In this document: in pieces, positions 1-48,424 of the stretch
Position numbering within the stretch: the stretch's first letter is position 1
Layout of the letters: each line of letters opens with the position of its first letter
Source of the DNA: Pterois miles
Lineage: Eukaryota > Chordata > Actinopteri > Perciformes > Scorpaenidae
Reading direction: 5' to 3'
DNA length: 64,000 nt
Assembly: GCA_947000775.1 (NCBI GenBank)
Contig: CAMQGK010000565.1
Location: 6,621,001-6,685,000, forward strand
Notes under the pieces: model-generated
Told to the model about the DNA's origin: nothing
Seen by the model: only the letters and a program-made list of their open reading frames with translations
The model's database searches: none
Translations under genes and position numbers: made by a program

Positions 1-208
1 CTGTTCTCTTCTAAATGGACAACGTGCCGTTGAACTTGCTGACAATATGTTGAACTTCAGGGTTTAGCCCTACCAGGAGACGCAGTCTGCTGCATTATAC
101 AACCAGAATTCATTACCATTTAAACACCTGCAGCTTTTCCCATAATACAAACATGACACCTTGACTGAAACTCTCAGAACTGTTATGAACATCTGGGGAA
201 AATTGCTC

Positions 209-445
209 AACTGGTCAAGTCAATTTTATTTGTATAACCCAAAATCACAAATCACAGTTCTGCCACAGGTTAAGCTTTATAATCTGTACAGGATACGACA
301 CCCTCTGTCCTTCTGGCCTTTACAGTGCGACTCTAATCAGATAAGGAAAAACCCCAAAAAACCTTTGAACAAGGAAAAAAGAAAAAATGGAAGAAACCTC
401 AGGAAGGGTCGCAGAGGAGGGATCCCCCTTCCAGGATGTAAATGA
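209..445. repeat. Dispersed fish repeat
   Basis: Contains TCAATTTTATTTGTATAACC, AAAACCCCAAAAAACC and GAAACCTCAGGAAGGG blocks that I recognise as a very common teleost interspersed repeat of uncertain class. Its apparent reading frame is a by-product. Confidence 0.5.
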
Positions 446-1689
446 AAATACAACATTGGCAATCCATATGACAAAAAATAATGCATATAATGTGAACATA
501 ATTGTGTGGATCCAGAATAACTAGCATAAACTATGAAAAGGTGTCACTTAGGGTAGCAAGTTACGTAACTGTGACAATGAGGCTTCAAATGTAGGTTGTG
601 ACATTTGATGTATGTTATTTCTGCTCTTCCCTGCACTATTATTTTCCTATCCTTTTCCAGCTTAACAGCCAAGAACACCATAAAAAAGTAGAATAACATT
701 AAAGCTCTACTGTATGTGATAACTCTGCACAATAGTGGCACCAAATCAAAATTCTCAACTCCAGCTGGTTGCATTTTTGACATCCCAGATCATGGTGGAT
801 TGAGAGATGCATGTCAAATCGGCCTTTTTCACTGCCCCACCGCATGCAGCTGCATGGTGCCCTTTTTATTTTTTCACCCCTATCCGTGTCCGCCACTACA
901 TTCAACATATTGCACCATATTCAAAAATTGGTTTAAAATGCTCAAACAGCTGTTACATTAATTAAGAATCATTATGCAAGTCGGTTTGTAACTTAATTAT
1001 GTTATGTTTTCACCACTGGATTGATTTCAATATCCTTGTGGTTTTGGACTTCATAATGCCACTCAACCTATCTAAAGCTCTGTAATCAAACACGATCCAA
1101 TAGTTTACGGTTCACTGTCTGCTAATGTGAGACTGCAGAGACCGGTGGCTGGAGATCAGGTGCGCACAGTAAACAGCCAGGACAGGAACGTCGCTGGACT
1201 GAGGCCTAATTAGGTGTGATTCATACAGTGGCTCCAGGGCTAAAAAGGAGTTAGCAGCAACAGCAGCTCTGATGTGGCTCCCGTAAACCCACATGTTTCC
1301 AGCTCTGCGCAACAGGTGTCAGGATCTGGAACAAGCCAACGGCGGCTAACACAGGAATGTCGGGCAGCTTGTTAGTTTGCTATCGTGTCACATGCCAAGT
1401 TCCTTTCCAGGCAGAGTGGAAAACATCAACAATAGAGGGACAGAGCTGGGAAAGTGCTGCAGATACAGAAAGACAAGGTCTAATTCCGAATATGTAGTGA
1501 AAATTAAGATGACCACATACATTACAGAAATTTTCTCTGTTATTTAAGTTGACTAAATTTAAGTGAGGTAATTTGCACTAAGGCATTCTGCAGAGTATAT
1601 TAAAATATAAATATTAAATTAAACTGAAAATATAATATTTGGTGTAGCTCAAAATACAATTTTGGAAAGGTGCTGGCTCTCATATATAG

Positions 1690-2190
1690 TTACACTTTGG
1701 GGGTAGCGGAGCGAGCTCAGTGGGCAACCTCTGTCAAGTGAAGGCAGTGCGGAACTGCCCTTAAACCTGCATTCTTTCTAATAGCCAGCAGGGGGCGACT
1801 CCTCTGGTTGCAAAAAGAAGTCTGATTGTATAGAAGTCTATGAGAAAATGAGTCTACTTCTCACTTGATTTATTACCTCAATAAACATTGTAAACATGAG
1901 TTTATGGTCTCAATCACTAGTTTCAAGCTTCAATGCAGCATGATGTTCATTTAGTAAACTATGGTCCCATTCAGAGTCAAACAGAACCTAAAGCAGGGGA
2001 TGCTTTAAGGTGAAGCTACCTTGTGATTGAAAGGTCGCTACTATGGCATTGTCCAGTCTGGGAGTTCTCCACAGTTTTGTTTTACAACCATAACCCTTTC
2101 ACAGTGTGTTTTCAGGTCATGAAAATTATTGATAACTTTTTTGTTTTTTTGGTCACCTAAAAATGTCTTATTCAGCGTTCAGTTGTACAT
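1690..2190. repeat. Dispersed fish repeat with CAGGGGGCGACTCC block
   Basis: CAGCAGGGGGCGACTCCTCT, TAGAAGTCTATGAGAAAATG and AACATGAGTTTATGGTCTCA are recognised from memory as one common teleost repeat family. Class unknown; no coding frame. Confidence 0.5.
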
Positions 2191-5100
2191 ACCAACAACC
2201 AAAATACTGAACTAGAGGCTTCAGAATGGCAGTTCACAATCCAATGGGTTCCTTCACAATGACTATGTCCACTTCTTATATAACGTTTATGAGCAAGCTA
2301 CAGCGTGCGGTACTGTAAATTTAACAGGATTTTTCACAAACAACAGCTACTTGCTTTAAGAGACTCAGAGACACTAAACCACCATACATGAAAAAATAAC
2401 ACAATAATATAATATTTATTTATCAAATAAATGCACAGTACAATAAATTGTGTTAAATCTCTGAATCTGAATCATTGAGGAACAATGAAGGCTGCAGGTA
2501 GGTTTTTTTTTTCCTTCCTATTTTGACCATAATTAGTCTAACTGAATCTCAACATCTACCAGAACAACCTGTAATCAATGAGCATATGCAAGACATGCTA
2601 CAAGACATTTCCAAAACACAATCACACACTAGCCCCGTTGTTTTGAATGTAAGGCACTGTTCCAAAACTAAATCAAATGTTCAGCACAGATCTGCTTCAC
2701 ATTCAGCTGTGTGACGTTCTCTCCTCGTACAAAATGTCCTAATCTTTGCCTCTGGAGGCCCAACATTATGGAGCCAGTAAAACTCGGGCACAGCATGGCA
2801 CATTTCTCACCTGCACTGCAACAACAAAAGGCCTACCACCTATTACACAACCTGCTGCACTCACTGTGGGTCTTCCTCATTATCTCACCCACACACAGAA
2901 ATGGTGTCTGCTGACCCTATTACACAGTATGAGTCCTCGAATCCCCGTTTATATACACAAAAATATATCGTGCAGTCTGTTATTCTGTCACATGTTACCT
3001 AAGCTGTTTGCTGGAGGAGTGTGAGGCATAAAGAAAACAGTTGTCAGGTTTATGATTCATATTGTCGGGCAGTTTAAGGAAAGATTACGGCTGGCATTGT
3101 AAGACTTAAACACATCAGCAGAGCAAAGTAAGGCAAGAGCCAGATGGGGCGGCTAAAGTTGTCATGGTTACAGTGAGTGCTGTGTGGATGGAAAGGCACT
3201 TTGGAAAGGCTGCAGTGAGTTTACAGTGTCAGCGTCAAGTGGTGTTTGGTTTGAACAGGTGGCCTTAATTTAGAGAGTAACTTAACATTAAATCCATGTT
3301 TTTGAGTTTGTAAATCATACTGTATGTGCCTTCATTTTATTATACTATCAACTGCTCCTTTTTCTAGAGAAACAACGCTGCACTGTAGACAACAAACAAT
3401 TAAAACTGTATTACTTATCAGCCAGTGGTTTACACCAGTGTTTCCAAAACTTTTTTAAAATGACATAATTCTCAACCATTTTACCACCATTCTTGCATCC
3501 CTTTACATTATACTGTAGGTACCCCGGCCATGTCAAAGAGATATATGTTTGATAAATCAAACAAATGCATTTAGCAGAGTGAACAGACTCTTTCACTTTT
3601 TTTCCTGTCATCAGAAAAACAAACAATTCCACATGCTAAACATATAAACAAAACTATGCTTGATGCAATATGGAAAAATATAAGGGTTTTCAATATGGAG
3701 CAGGCCCAATGCACTCAAGGTGAAACGGTGAAAAAAAAATCCACCCTATGCCTCATGGGCACTGCGAGTGGTTCATTTCTGCTGAGGGAGAGGCTGCTCA
3801 CAGCTAAACAAAAGAAGGACCACAAGGTTGTTTTTTTGGTACCGACACCCCCTTTTTTGGCACCTGCTGTGAAATCAATCCATCAAATTGACATCTGACC
3901 TTTAAAACCACCAGATCACAGGAGAAAACATTAATTAGGATTTGGCAACGAAACAGAGGATCACAGTTGTCCAAAACATGGAGTGTTTTGAGAAAGGCAA
4001 TTGGAGGAAAATGGTAAAAATACGCTGTTTATGAGAGGAGGAACATGTAAAAAAAGTGTTTTGCATGTAAGATTTCGGTGTTCTGCTTCGGAGCCAACAC
4101 TTGTTTATTTTACAGACAGAACAACAGAATAAAAGCTGTTGCAGTGAAACCTGAACACTTCTCAGAAGTAATTTTTCAACCCATTTTTGAAGATTTTAAC
4201 AAATTTTTGATACGATAAAACTGTTTTATGCCCAAGACAACTTAACTGACTTTCAACAATATTACATGACCAATGACCTAATGCCTAAATATAATAACAG
4301 CTGTGACCCAGAGGAGTGGTTTCAGTGTCTTGACACTTAATCAAATGTGTGATCCTCCATTTCCATAACAGAACTGTTAATTATCCAGAAAAGTGAAACT
4401 CAATGTAAACAATGGAAACACATTACTACTGTAGACTGGTGAAAAAAGAATCTCATCCATATTGAGCCTGTTTGTTGTTTAATGGGACTCTCCCTGAAAG
4501 CTACAGCAGCATACTTTATCACATCGCTTAATAGCTTTACTGAAAGTCACCCAATACAACAAATGACCCATGACTGTTTTGACATCATGAATGGGTCTTT
4601 TAAGAGTGCATGTGACTAGGGCTCAATGTTAACAGTTTTTTTGGGGGGCAAATGGGTCAGAAATCTACTTGGACAAAGTCCATTTTATTTGCCACTATAC
4701 AAATAGTTTTATTTATTAGCGGTTAATAACAAAAAAGACTACAGTTAATTGCCATGTTTAAAATCTATTTAAGTAAATTAATCTGGAGTTTCGCCCAAAT
4801 CCTCCAACACCATCCAACTGTTTTCAGGATAATTGAAATGTTCAGCTCATAAACAGTGTCTTTACCCGTCGCCATTTTCTAGTGCTGTACATATGAAGTC
4901 CTCAACAGAAATGAGAGGGAAGAGAGATGGCTTACTCCTTAGCGTTTTCCATCATAAGCTCCCTGTGTTTAATTATTTTTTACTTGACTGATTGGCCAAG
5001 GGAGTTGCTAGATTTACTAGCCCGACGTGGCATTTTATTTACCTCCAGGCAATCAGGCAATCCTTGTTGTTGAGCCCTGTTTACAGTCATTTTTCAGTAT

Positions 5101-6395
5101 ATTAGCTCAGGCTGTTTTCATACACCATTCACAAGTATACCTACAAAAAGTAAATACACTGTAATCTATACAATACACAGCTACAAAATCAATTTGTATG
5201 TAATCCATGTAATTGTGGACAAGTATAAATAGGGGTGAATGTCATTTAGGGAGGAGTTCGGGGCAGATGGGGGTGTCAAAAAACACTGGCTCAGGAGAAT
5301 GGTGTTTGTGTCCCATATGAAACCAGAGGTCAACAGTGATGTAGTTTTTGTGGTCGTGTCTAGAAAGGAGCCACAACTTGCAAAATCTGACAACCTTTTC
5401 TAACCTTAACTCATCGAGGCAATGCCTTACCATAACTATTTCAGATCAATGCCAAACCTTATCCATCCTGTGAGAGATCCCCCAGTTTGATGGTTCCCTT
5501 CTAGCCACTACCACTTCTTTTCACAGAACTTCCCTACTCAAGTTACACCACTTCCAGTTTGGTGTAACTTAAACCATTATCTTTTCGTAACCCTAAATGG
5601 TTTTGTTGCAGAAATGCTGGACATTTATAGGAAAACACACAAATAATGAGGAATAACTTTACATAAGATATCATACGCACCGTTATATGAGAATACATGG
5701 ATTAGGTAATCTTACAACTGCCTGTGAGCTTATTTTCTGTAATAATGAAGCCACATCTATCATGGTGAGGTACTGACAGTCAAACTTCTGTGTCCCACAG
5801 ATATCAATAGACACTTGATACCTGCCCTAGTCATGCTGTGTTAGGTCTGTCTACTCGATTCACTTTTTAATCAAGTGAAGCACATGATCAGCTGGACTGA
5901 GGTGGTGACCTTGGTTGCCCTGTTTGTATGTTAATCTATAGTAGAACAGACAACATGGATGTGAAAACCCTCAAGCAACTTTAAAAGTGAGAGTCAGCAC
6001 TTTAACCTTTCAATTTAAATCTAATGTGTTGGATAAAACCAAAATGACAACAAAACAGAATTCTTTCTGACTGCACTGTAGCACATGATTGTAAAACCTC
6101 AATATGAAATGATCCAAAACTGTTTTCCATTAAACAAACTTTTCTCATCTTTGGGTATAGTTACAACAATGGTTGCATAATCTCTCCTGGATATAACCTT
6201 TCACTGATCTCTCTATTTTGCCAACATAATACACAGATTACAGTATATTTTCATAACAATATTTTGAAACTTTATTATGTAATAAAATTTACACAAATAT
6301 CACACAATATGTCCCATATAAAAAGTTAGCCCTGCTAAAAATAAAGGGTTTAAACCCTCCATTAATCAAATGGGTTATGTTATACTTAATTTGAC
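2191..6395. other. Gene-free flank
   Basis: AT-rich, with only short random frames and no splice-framed coding blocks on either strand. Nothing else recognised. The stretch 446-1689 is similar. Confidence 0.7.
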
Positions 6396-6752
6396 AAACA
6401 TCTGTTAGGGTGCAGGGTCGCAGGTTCGAATCCGGCTTGGGACTCTTCTGTGTGGAGTTTACATGTTCTCCCCGTGTAAGCGTGGGTTTTCTCCGGGTAC
6501 TCCAGCTTCCTCCCACAGTCCAAAGACATGCTGTTTAGGTTAACTGATGACTCTAAATTGCCTGTAGATGTGAATGTGAGCGTGAATGGTTGTCTGTCTA
6601 TATGTTGTTTGTCTGTCTCTATGTGCCCTGCGATGGACTGGCGACCTGTCCAGGGTGAACCCCGCCTTCGCCCAATGCCAGCTGGGATCGGCTCCAGCCC
6701 CCCCGCGACCCCTAATGGGATAAGCGGTTGACGATGGATGGATGGATGGAAG
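6396..6752 (+). mobile_element. SINE/LINE-type retroposon with B box and GGAT tail
   Basis: Contains GGTTCGAATCC, a perfect tRNA B box, then the highly conserved fish segment with GTGGAGTTTACATGTTCTCC and CCTCCCACAGTCCAAAG. It ends with GATAAGCGGTTGACGAT and a (GGAT)n tail. The 3' part resembles tails shared by L2-type LINEs and their SINEs. The class call is from memory. Confidence 0.65.
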
Positions 6753-7163
6753 GCACAATGGAAGATACTTCAGAGAAGTAATTATTTATTTCAGAACCAC
6801 AGCAATCAATAACACCTCCTGCATCTCTGTAACATTACAAAATAAACAGAGTATCCCTCTGAATGGGCGGTTAGTGTGTATCCCCTGACAAGACATGCTT
6901 TCCTCAACACAAGCATGTTAGATTATTACCCTGTTAGAGTAGGATCCAATGTTGTTTTTTCCCATAAAAAGTAGCTCTGGTAATCTTCCAAAATGAAAAT
7001 AGCACAACAACTGATGACCTACCTGATACACAATGTGTCATGTTTTAAAAGACTCAACATAGAACTTATGCAGGGAGGTATATGCACAAACCAAAAAGCC
7101 ATTCACTTAAAACTACAGGAATTTCAAAATCATGAATTTGCAACTACCATTTTACGTTTTAAT

Positions 7164-7516
7164 TGACCCTTCGCTAAGCCCTGTCCCCTGCTACTAACCC
7201 GTCAAGCCCACAGTGTCACTAACTGCACCAAGAAGCAGACAGAAGGGTCTACAATATACGTTTGAAGGATACATGCAGGATTTCAGCAGTGAAATTAGGT
7301 CGAAATCATAAAGACAGAAGATAAAGCCTACAGATCACAGTGTAAAAGTGAACCACCACCATGTGGTGATTGAGATAGAAGACAATGAAATTAAGAAACA
7401 ACACTGTTCCTGTAAAGCCGGGTAGGTCTGAGAGCATAGTTGTCAGACCCTGGTTGAAGCTTGCTGAGGTTACGCTATGATTGCGTTTGAGGGGCGATGG
7501 GCTTAGCGAAGGGTCA
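7164..7516. mobile_element. Miniature inverted-repeat element with perfect 18-bp ends
   Basis: TGACCCTTCGCTAAGCCC at 7164-7181 is the exact reverse complement of 7499-7516. The 353 bp has no coding frame. No target duplication is evident, so the superfamily is not assigned. Downstream of alkbh3. Confidence 0.75.
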
Positions 7517-8564
7517 GTTGTGTTGGTAACGTTGCCAAAAACACTAATGGTTCCTTTTCTTTAGTTTATCATGATTATGTTAGGTTGTTGAAGCACCTTT
7601 TTATGGATGCATGTGGGATTCTTCTGTACCTTTACCACTGTATGCCACAGTTCACATGTCACGATAGCATCCATTCCATGTGAATTTGTTTTTGTGTGGT
7701 CTTCTTTGCTTAGTTTGCATTGTGTGATGTCTCTAGTTTTTTTTTCTAGCATATGCATGGCCTTCTTGGCTTAGTTTGCACTGTGTGATGTCTTTTGATC
7801 AATGACAAATTTTAGTGTAAAGAGTCACAAGAAATTTGGCTGCCTGTATAGTACTATAATCTTCAAGTATACATTTCATAAACATTATATTGAAAATGCA
7901 ACTATGTTGACTGTGCAAACTGTGCATATGCTATCTAGCTTATCTTATCTCAAAACACTTGTGTAAGCTTGCCTTAGGTTAACTTTAATGATTCTGGTTC
8001 AGGTTATAATAGAAGTTTTAAAAAACCTGAACTACCTCTTTGAGGGACTGATCACACAAATCGTATTCAACCGGACAAATGAACTAACTGAAAGTTTGAC
8101 ATACTAACCAAATATTAATCAAATTATTAACTGGAAATGAACAGAAACAACTGTCGGTGCTGAGCAAATAAGTCAAAGTGAAATACAGAGCTGACATTTT
8201 ATCAACCCTTCAAACCTTCATTATCACCAGTTCTTCTGTTTAGCTTCTCTGAAAACACTGATATCTGATAATCACCACTGGTCAAGGCTGCTGTGTTATT
8301 ATGGTCCAGAGGTGAATTCAGGCAGAGCTGCAAAGCTTCTTGTTTAAGATGTAGGAGACTATTATTCAAATGGTGGCCTGACTTGTTTTATAGACTTATT
8401 TCAAATGTCTGAAATTGCTCACTGAGAAGGACGATGACATTCACTACAAAATATCACCATCACTCATTAGCTTAACTCTTGTGATCAGCGTTTGAGGTGT
8501 AGAACCACTGGGCACAGTGTCCTCAGTCTTAAGTACCTGTCTCTGCTGTGCGAGGAGTTTACGG

Positions 8565-22186
<13,622 letters not shown>

Positions 22187-22189
<3 letters not shown>

Positions 22190-22199
22190 CACATCACAT
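22187..22199 (-). promoter_or_regulatory. alkbh3: Two start-stop uORFs overlapping the alkbh3 start codon
   Basis: Directly after the inferred acceptor the minus strand reads ATGTGATGTGATG. Two ATG-TGA minimal uORFs precede the real ATG, and each TGA shares its A with the following ATG. Such overlapping stop/start junctions could govern re-initiation. That effect is inference and depends on the splice acceptor at 22200-22201 being used. Confidence 0.5.
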
Positions 22200-22564
22200 C
22201 TGCAGCGTGTGCAAAGAAGAAGGACAAGCTTTTATCAACATGGAAGTTCTCTATAAACAAACAGACAACAGAGTCAAACAGAGTACAGACTGCTAGATTT
22301 CTTATTATTTGTAAAACCAAGAACTTCCAGAGGTCTTTCTTCTGTCACAATACATGGTGGCAATCCAATTTCCATTTTTTAGCTTTTTCATTAGATTTTT
22401 TAAAAACAGCACAGTACCAAGTAGTACATGTCTGCTAGCAGTAGTTATCAGTGACAACGACAGCAGTGGCATGCACAATTGAGAGAACTGTACAAATAAC
22501 TGTTCATCTTCTTGCTCTATTTCTTCTATAAGTGCATATTTGTGTGTGTACTATGTGCCTTTAG

Positions 22565-22757
22565 TATTTGGTGGTAATGCTTTGGTCTTTACAATGGCTC
22601 CCTGTCTCTCAGAGAATACATTTCACAATACTCCTGCTGGTTTACAAAGCACTAAATGGTTTAGGGCCAAAATACATATCTGATCTTCTCTATGTTATGA
22701 ACCATCCAGACCTCTCAGGTCATCTGGATCAGGTCTGCTTAGTGTCTGCAATGTAAT
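22565..22757 (+). mobile_element. Non-LTR retrotransposon (LINE) fragment, end of reverse transcriptase
   Basis: Translates as LQWLPVSQRIHFTILLLVYK followed by ALNGLGPKYISDLL, the very common tail region of fish LINE reverse transcriptases. The reading frame fails after about 60 residues. It lies between the non-coding exon and coding exon 1 of alkbh3. Confidence 0.75.
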
Positions 22758-23543
22758 GTGATGTAATGTAATGTAATGCAAACAGGACTGGTGATAAATG
22801 TACCAGTTGCAAAATACCATAAATGAATTCGAACTTGTATTATCATCTTTCAGTTTCTACACTCACCAGAAAACATGAAATGTTGACTCTTCTCTTGTTA
22901 TTTATTCTGTAATAAAATATTTGGCATTCAATACTTTGCACGTTTGAGCCTCTTAGTTTCAAATACTGTACAGGTCTTTTAATTTTAAAACTTAACTTAT
23001 TGAGACTGATCCCCCCCCCTCGGCACACTACAAACCGTCTGGGTCAGTCCTTTCTTTTGGTGGCCATCAGGCTCCATAACCAAGGTCTGACCCCCATGTG
23101 ACTCTGATCATCCGTATTTATTCCTGGACCAAATGTATATAATTACATATAATTATATAATTACATATATATGCTATGCATATACAATACCCACCCACCT
23201 GCTGCACTTTACTTATTACTGTTACTTATTTATTTTATTGTCAATTTCCTTCATTGCACCTTCTCTTTTACTTTTTACTATGCTGTATTCATCTGTACAG
23301 TTGTTGATGCTGCTATGACACCCGCATTTCAGTGCAATGTTGACAGACCGTTCAACAAATACTTCATTTAATCGGATAAAGTTTATTTCAGCTAACTATT
23401 AGTTAGCTAGTCTGAAAAGATAGCTAGCGATGCTAACTTAGCTAAACCTACTTAAAGCTAACTAAGCTCTGAATAAAGGTCAGAATTAAAAATAATAAAT
23501 ATCCGGTTGACTAATGTTGAACAAAATCTTTAAAATACTTACC

Positions 23544-23640
23544 AAAACGACTGGTAAAGCGTAACACAACAGCTAAAAGAGAAAAGAAGCCAATGTTACT
23601 CTACATTTAGCTACGACGCCTGCGCTTTGACTGCCATGGG
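23544..23640 (-). other. alkbh3: Putative 5' non-coding first exon of alkbh3
   Basis: On the minus strand a strong donor (TTTTG followed by GTAAGTATT, boundary at 23543/23542) lies 1.35 kb before the acceptor of the first coding exon. Nothing coding precedes it. The upstream end is set only roughly, because no TATA box or initiator was identified. Inference from splice-site strength and position. Confidence 0.45.
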
Positions 23641-24551
23641 AAGTGTGTTACAAAAAACAAATCCTACCCGGAACCGAGATGCAAAAATAGTTTCCGTCTC
23701 TGTTTTTTTTTTTTTTTTTTTTTTTTTTACATTTTATGTTTTATTTAATTAAACAAAAGAACATAGTACAGATTCAGTATACAATGGATGGTATATTAAT
23801 AGAACAATAACAAAAGAGCCACACTAGACAACAATATTATAAAATATACTAAGTGTCCTGATAACCTTTTTTGTTAGTTGACTTCACATGTTGCTCAACA
23901 TCCTTTAGGTTTTTTTATTCTTAAATTTGCATTGATGGATTTATAAAATGCCAACATCATTGTCAAAACCTGGTGTGAGAATAATGCCAAAATATGTGCT
24001 GAACTGTTTTTGAATATTCAACACATACAAAGCAGTTTGTGTTCATGTCTTAAAAAATCTACATGGAGTAGGTATAATGCATACATTTAGCAATATTAAC
24101 TTATTAACAATATTTATAGATATTTTAAAGGACATCTCATTCAAGATCTTACATTTTAAAGTAGACAACTATTTTAAATATATATATATATATATCCACA
24201 AATATTTTAGAAAGGTGATGAATAAAAGTTTTTTTTAAATTATGAATTATTAGGTATTTATTAGGAAACATCCAGACCTTTGGGCCATTCTGCATGATGA
24301 GCATGTTCACTTTTGCTAATGATTTTATATATCATAAGTTGATAATCATAATTATATACTACTTAAGCACATATTTAATGCAGGACTTTTACCTTCTCTC
24401 ATATTTTTACAGTTATTGCTATTTTTACATAAAATACTGAGCCAATATAAAATAGGAACATGATCCCAAAAATCTCAAAAGCTGTTCACATCATGTCAGA
24501 TAGAGGGAAAAAAACAGACAATTAGATAATCCTGTGCTGTATGCCAGAACT

Positions 24552-24557
24552 TTTATT
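24552..24557 (-). terminator. Candidate polyadenylation signal of hsd17b12
   Basis: AATAAA on the minus strand, about 1.14 kb after the stop codon, followed within 60 bases by a T-rich stretch suited to a downstream element. Cleavage would fall near 24530. Inference from motif and spacing. Confidence 0.5.
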
Positions 24558-25693
24558 AACAAACAGTAGAAAACAATTGTAAGCTGTGCATTTTCAGTTT
24601 AGAAATTTTAATTTCCAATCATATTAAAATAACTTCTTACAAAGGAAAAGCTTTCACAAGACTGCTTAGTTAAGGCACAGGTCAGACCAAGTCATATGGG
24701 GCATTTAATTGTGCACAAACTGTGTGAAAAAGAGCAGGTCTCCTGCTTTTGTAGCAAACATCTGGTAGTATGTGGACCAGTCTGTATAAAGTGATGTAAA
24801 ACCTTCATATTTTAGTTTCAACTTCAACTGGAGAGAATATTCTACATCCCTGGGAAATCCTTTTTACTACTGTAAATGTGCAGCGGTGAAGAGGTTTTCC
24901 TTTGTCTGTTAAATGTTTACATTTTAATTAAAAGAGGCACAAAAAGCAGCAACTGTGTATTTCATATGAACATCTCAACAACAGAATTATATCTTTTCAG
25001 AATACATTTTTTACACCCGCTCATTGAAACTGACCATTTCTAGCAGTAATGTCAGAAGAAAGGCACCTGTGATGAATGCTACAGTTAATGAGAACTCTGA
25101 AGAACTTCAGTGAGACATTGGTGCAACAACAACCCACCACAAAGCATCATTTTAAATATACTGTAAATGAGCAATGTTACAGAACAGAACCAACAGCAGT
25201 TCTGTAATGCAAGTAAATAGACATGATACAAAGAATGCCATCTATAATCTAGTTAGTCTTAAAAGATTCGAGTTTGGCTTGTGTACTCATACAAATATAA
25301 AATAAATATTTATACATTTATATATATATAAATATATATATAAATGCCCACCACCATTTTCCACTGCTTACAACAGCAGGGTTAAAAAATCACAAATTTT
25401 TTGGTTGTATTATTTTCACCATCAGTGTCAGTGACAAAATGTATTGTCCTTTGTCATGAGCAGCATTTAATTATCGTTTCAGCTCCTGCCTTCTTTGGCT
25501 ATTTCCCACCAGACAAACTTTAAACACAAAGTCATACACATGCTTTGATGTGCACATTTACTGAAGGCACACGTGAAATCTCAGGCAACACCAAAGGATC
25601 AACCACACAGATACAAAAACATTCTCTGCTGTCCTTAAACAGCGTATCGGGTCAGAACAGACTGGACGCCCTGCAGATTCGTCTGCCACCCTC

Positions 25694-47484
<21,791 letters not shown>

Positions 47485-47591
47485 GGCAGCGGCTCTCGGT
47501 GACTCGGCGTGTGTGAGAGAGTGTGCGTGTGGAGACCTCAATTTTAGGCAATGTGCTCTAATTTCCAAGGCACAACGTGTGAGAGAGTCCC

Positions 47592-47597
47592 TTTATA
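47592..47597 (-). promoter_or_regulatory. TATA box of hsd17b12
   Basis: TATAAA on the minus strand, 108 bases before the start codon, predicting transcription start near 47565. The intervening sequence has no ATG in a good context. Confidence 0.5.
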
Positions 47598-47652
47598 AGG
47601 AGGTTGTAGCATCACACACACTCCCCCAACACTTGTCTAGCCTGATTTAAAG

Positions 47653-48052
47653 CGCACCGCCCACCTCCTACTCCGCCCCGCCCTCCTCTGCTTCTCACTG
47701 GCTGCGGTAGCTGTCTCTCGGCTCATCGACTCCACCGGTTGGTGCATTTGCATGTCAATCACCTCCAGAGCTTCCCCCATTCATTCGATTTTCTCTATGA
47801 AGCAGGGTGGGTCAAAGGGAGACCGGGATGAGAAGCGATTGGGCAAACATTACGGCAGCTTCCATCCGGAGTCCGTCATTGGCTCTCGCCAGAGCAGGTT
47901 TGTCGGTTTCAGTCAGGATTATGAAACCCTCCAAACCCACGCTTTCCGAAAAAAACTGCCCACACCACTTTATGAATGAAAGGAGACCCTCATTGGTGAG
48001 AAATCTGCGCGTCCTCCCACCCCTCGGAGGGCGCTTGGAGTCAGCTGATTGG
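47653..48052 (-). promoter_or_regulatory. Upstream promoter cluster of hsd17b12: GC boxes, SRE-like site, octamer, four inverted CCAAT motifs
   Basis: GC-box sequence (CCGCCCCGCCC near 47673) is followed upstream by an exact octamer ATTTGCAT at 47746, an SRE-like ATCACCTCCA at 47758, and ATTGG (CCAAT on the gene strand) at 47838, 47878, 47992 and 48048. NF-Y plus Sp1 plus a sterol element is the usual arrangement at SREBP-controlled lipid genes, which suits an elongase-cycle enzyme. Binding is inferred, not shown. Confidence 0.45.
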
Positions 48053-48424
48053 CTAAAGCGGTGCCAGTCTGTGAGGTCAGCTCGCTCCCACCTAGACATG
48101 AGTCATTCGGCTATTTTAGGTATTCTGTCTGCATCATACTGCCGATAACCACGAAATATCTGGAAGCAGGTGGAGTGGGGCATCTTAGCGCACAGATTCA
48201 GCTGCGTTGCGCACGATAGCTCTTCCTAAGTCGCCTCTGCTGCAACATGCGCGAGTGCAGCTTCCCAAACAGAAAAAAACTACAATACCCATTCCAAATG
48301 TCAGACTCTCGCGAGATTTACCCCCATCGTAGTAAGTTCCCCATCCCAAACATTGAGGAGGGGGAGATGAGATGTGGTGTGTGTGTTACATAAACACTGA
48401 GACAGTCATGTGAATCTCCATCGC

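Noticed and set aside
6396..6440. Possible functional tRNA because of a perfect B box
   Set aside because: No A box or cloverleaf around it. The B box belongs to a retroposon head.
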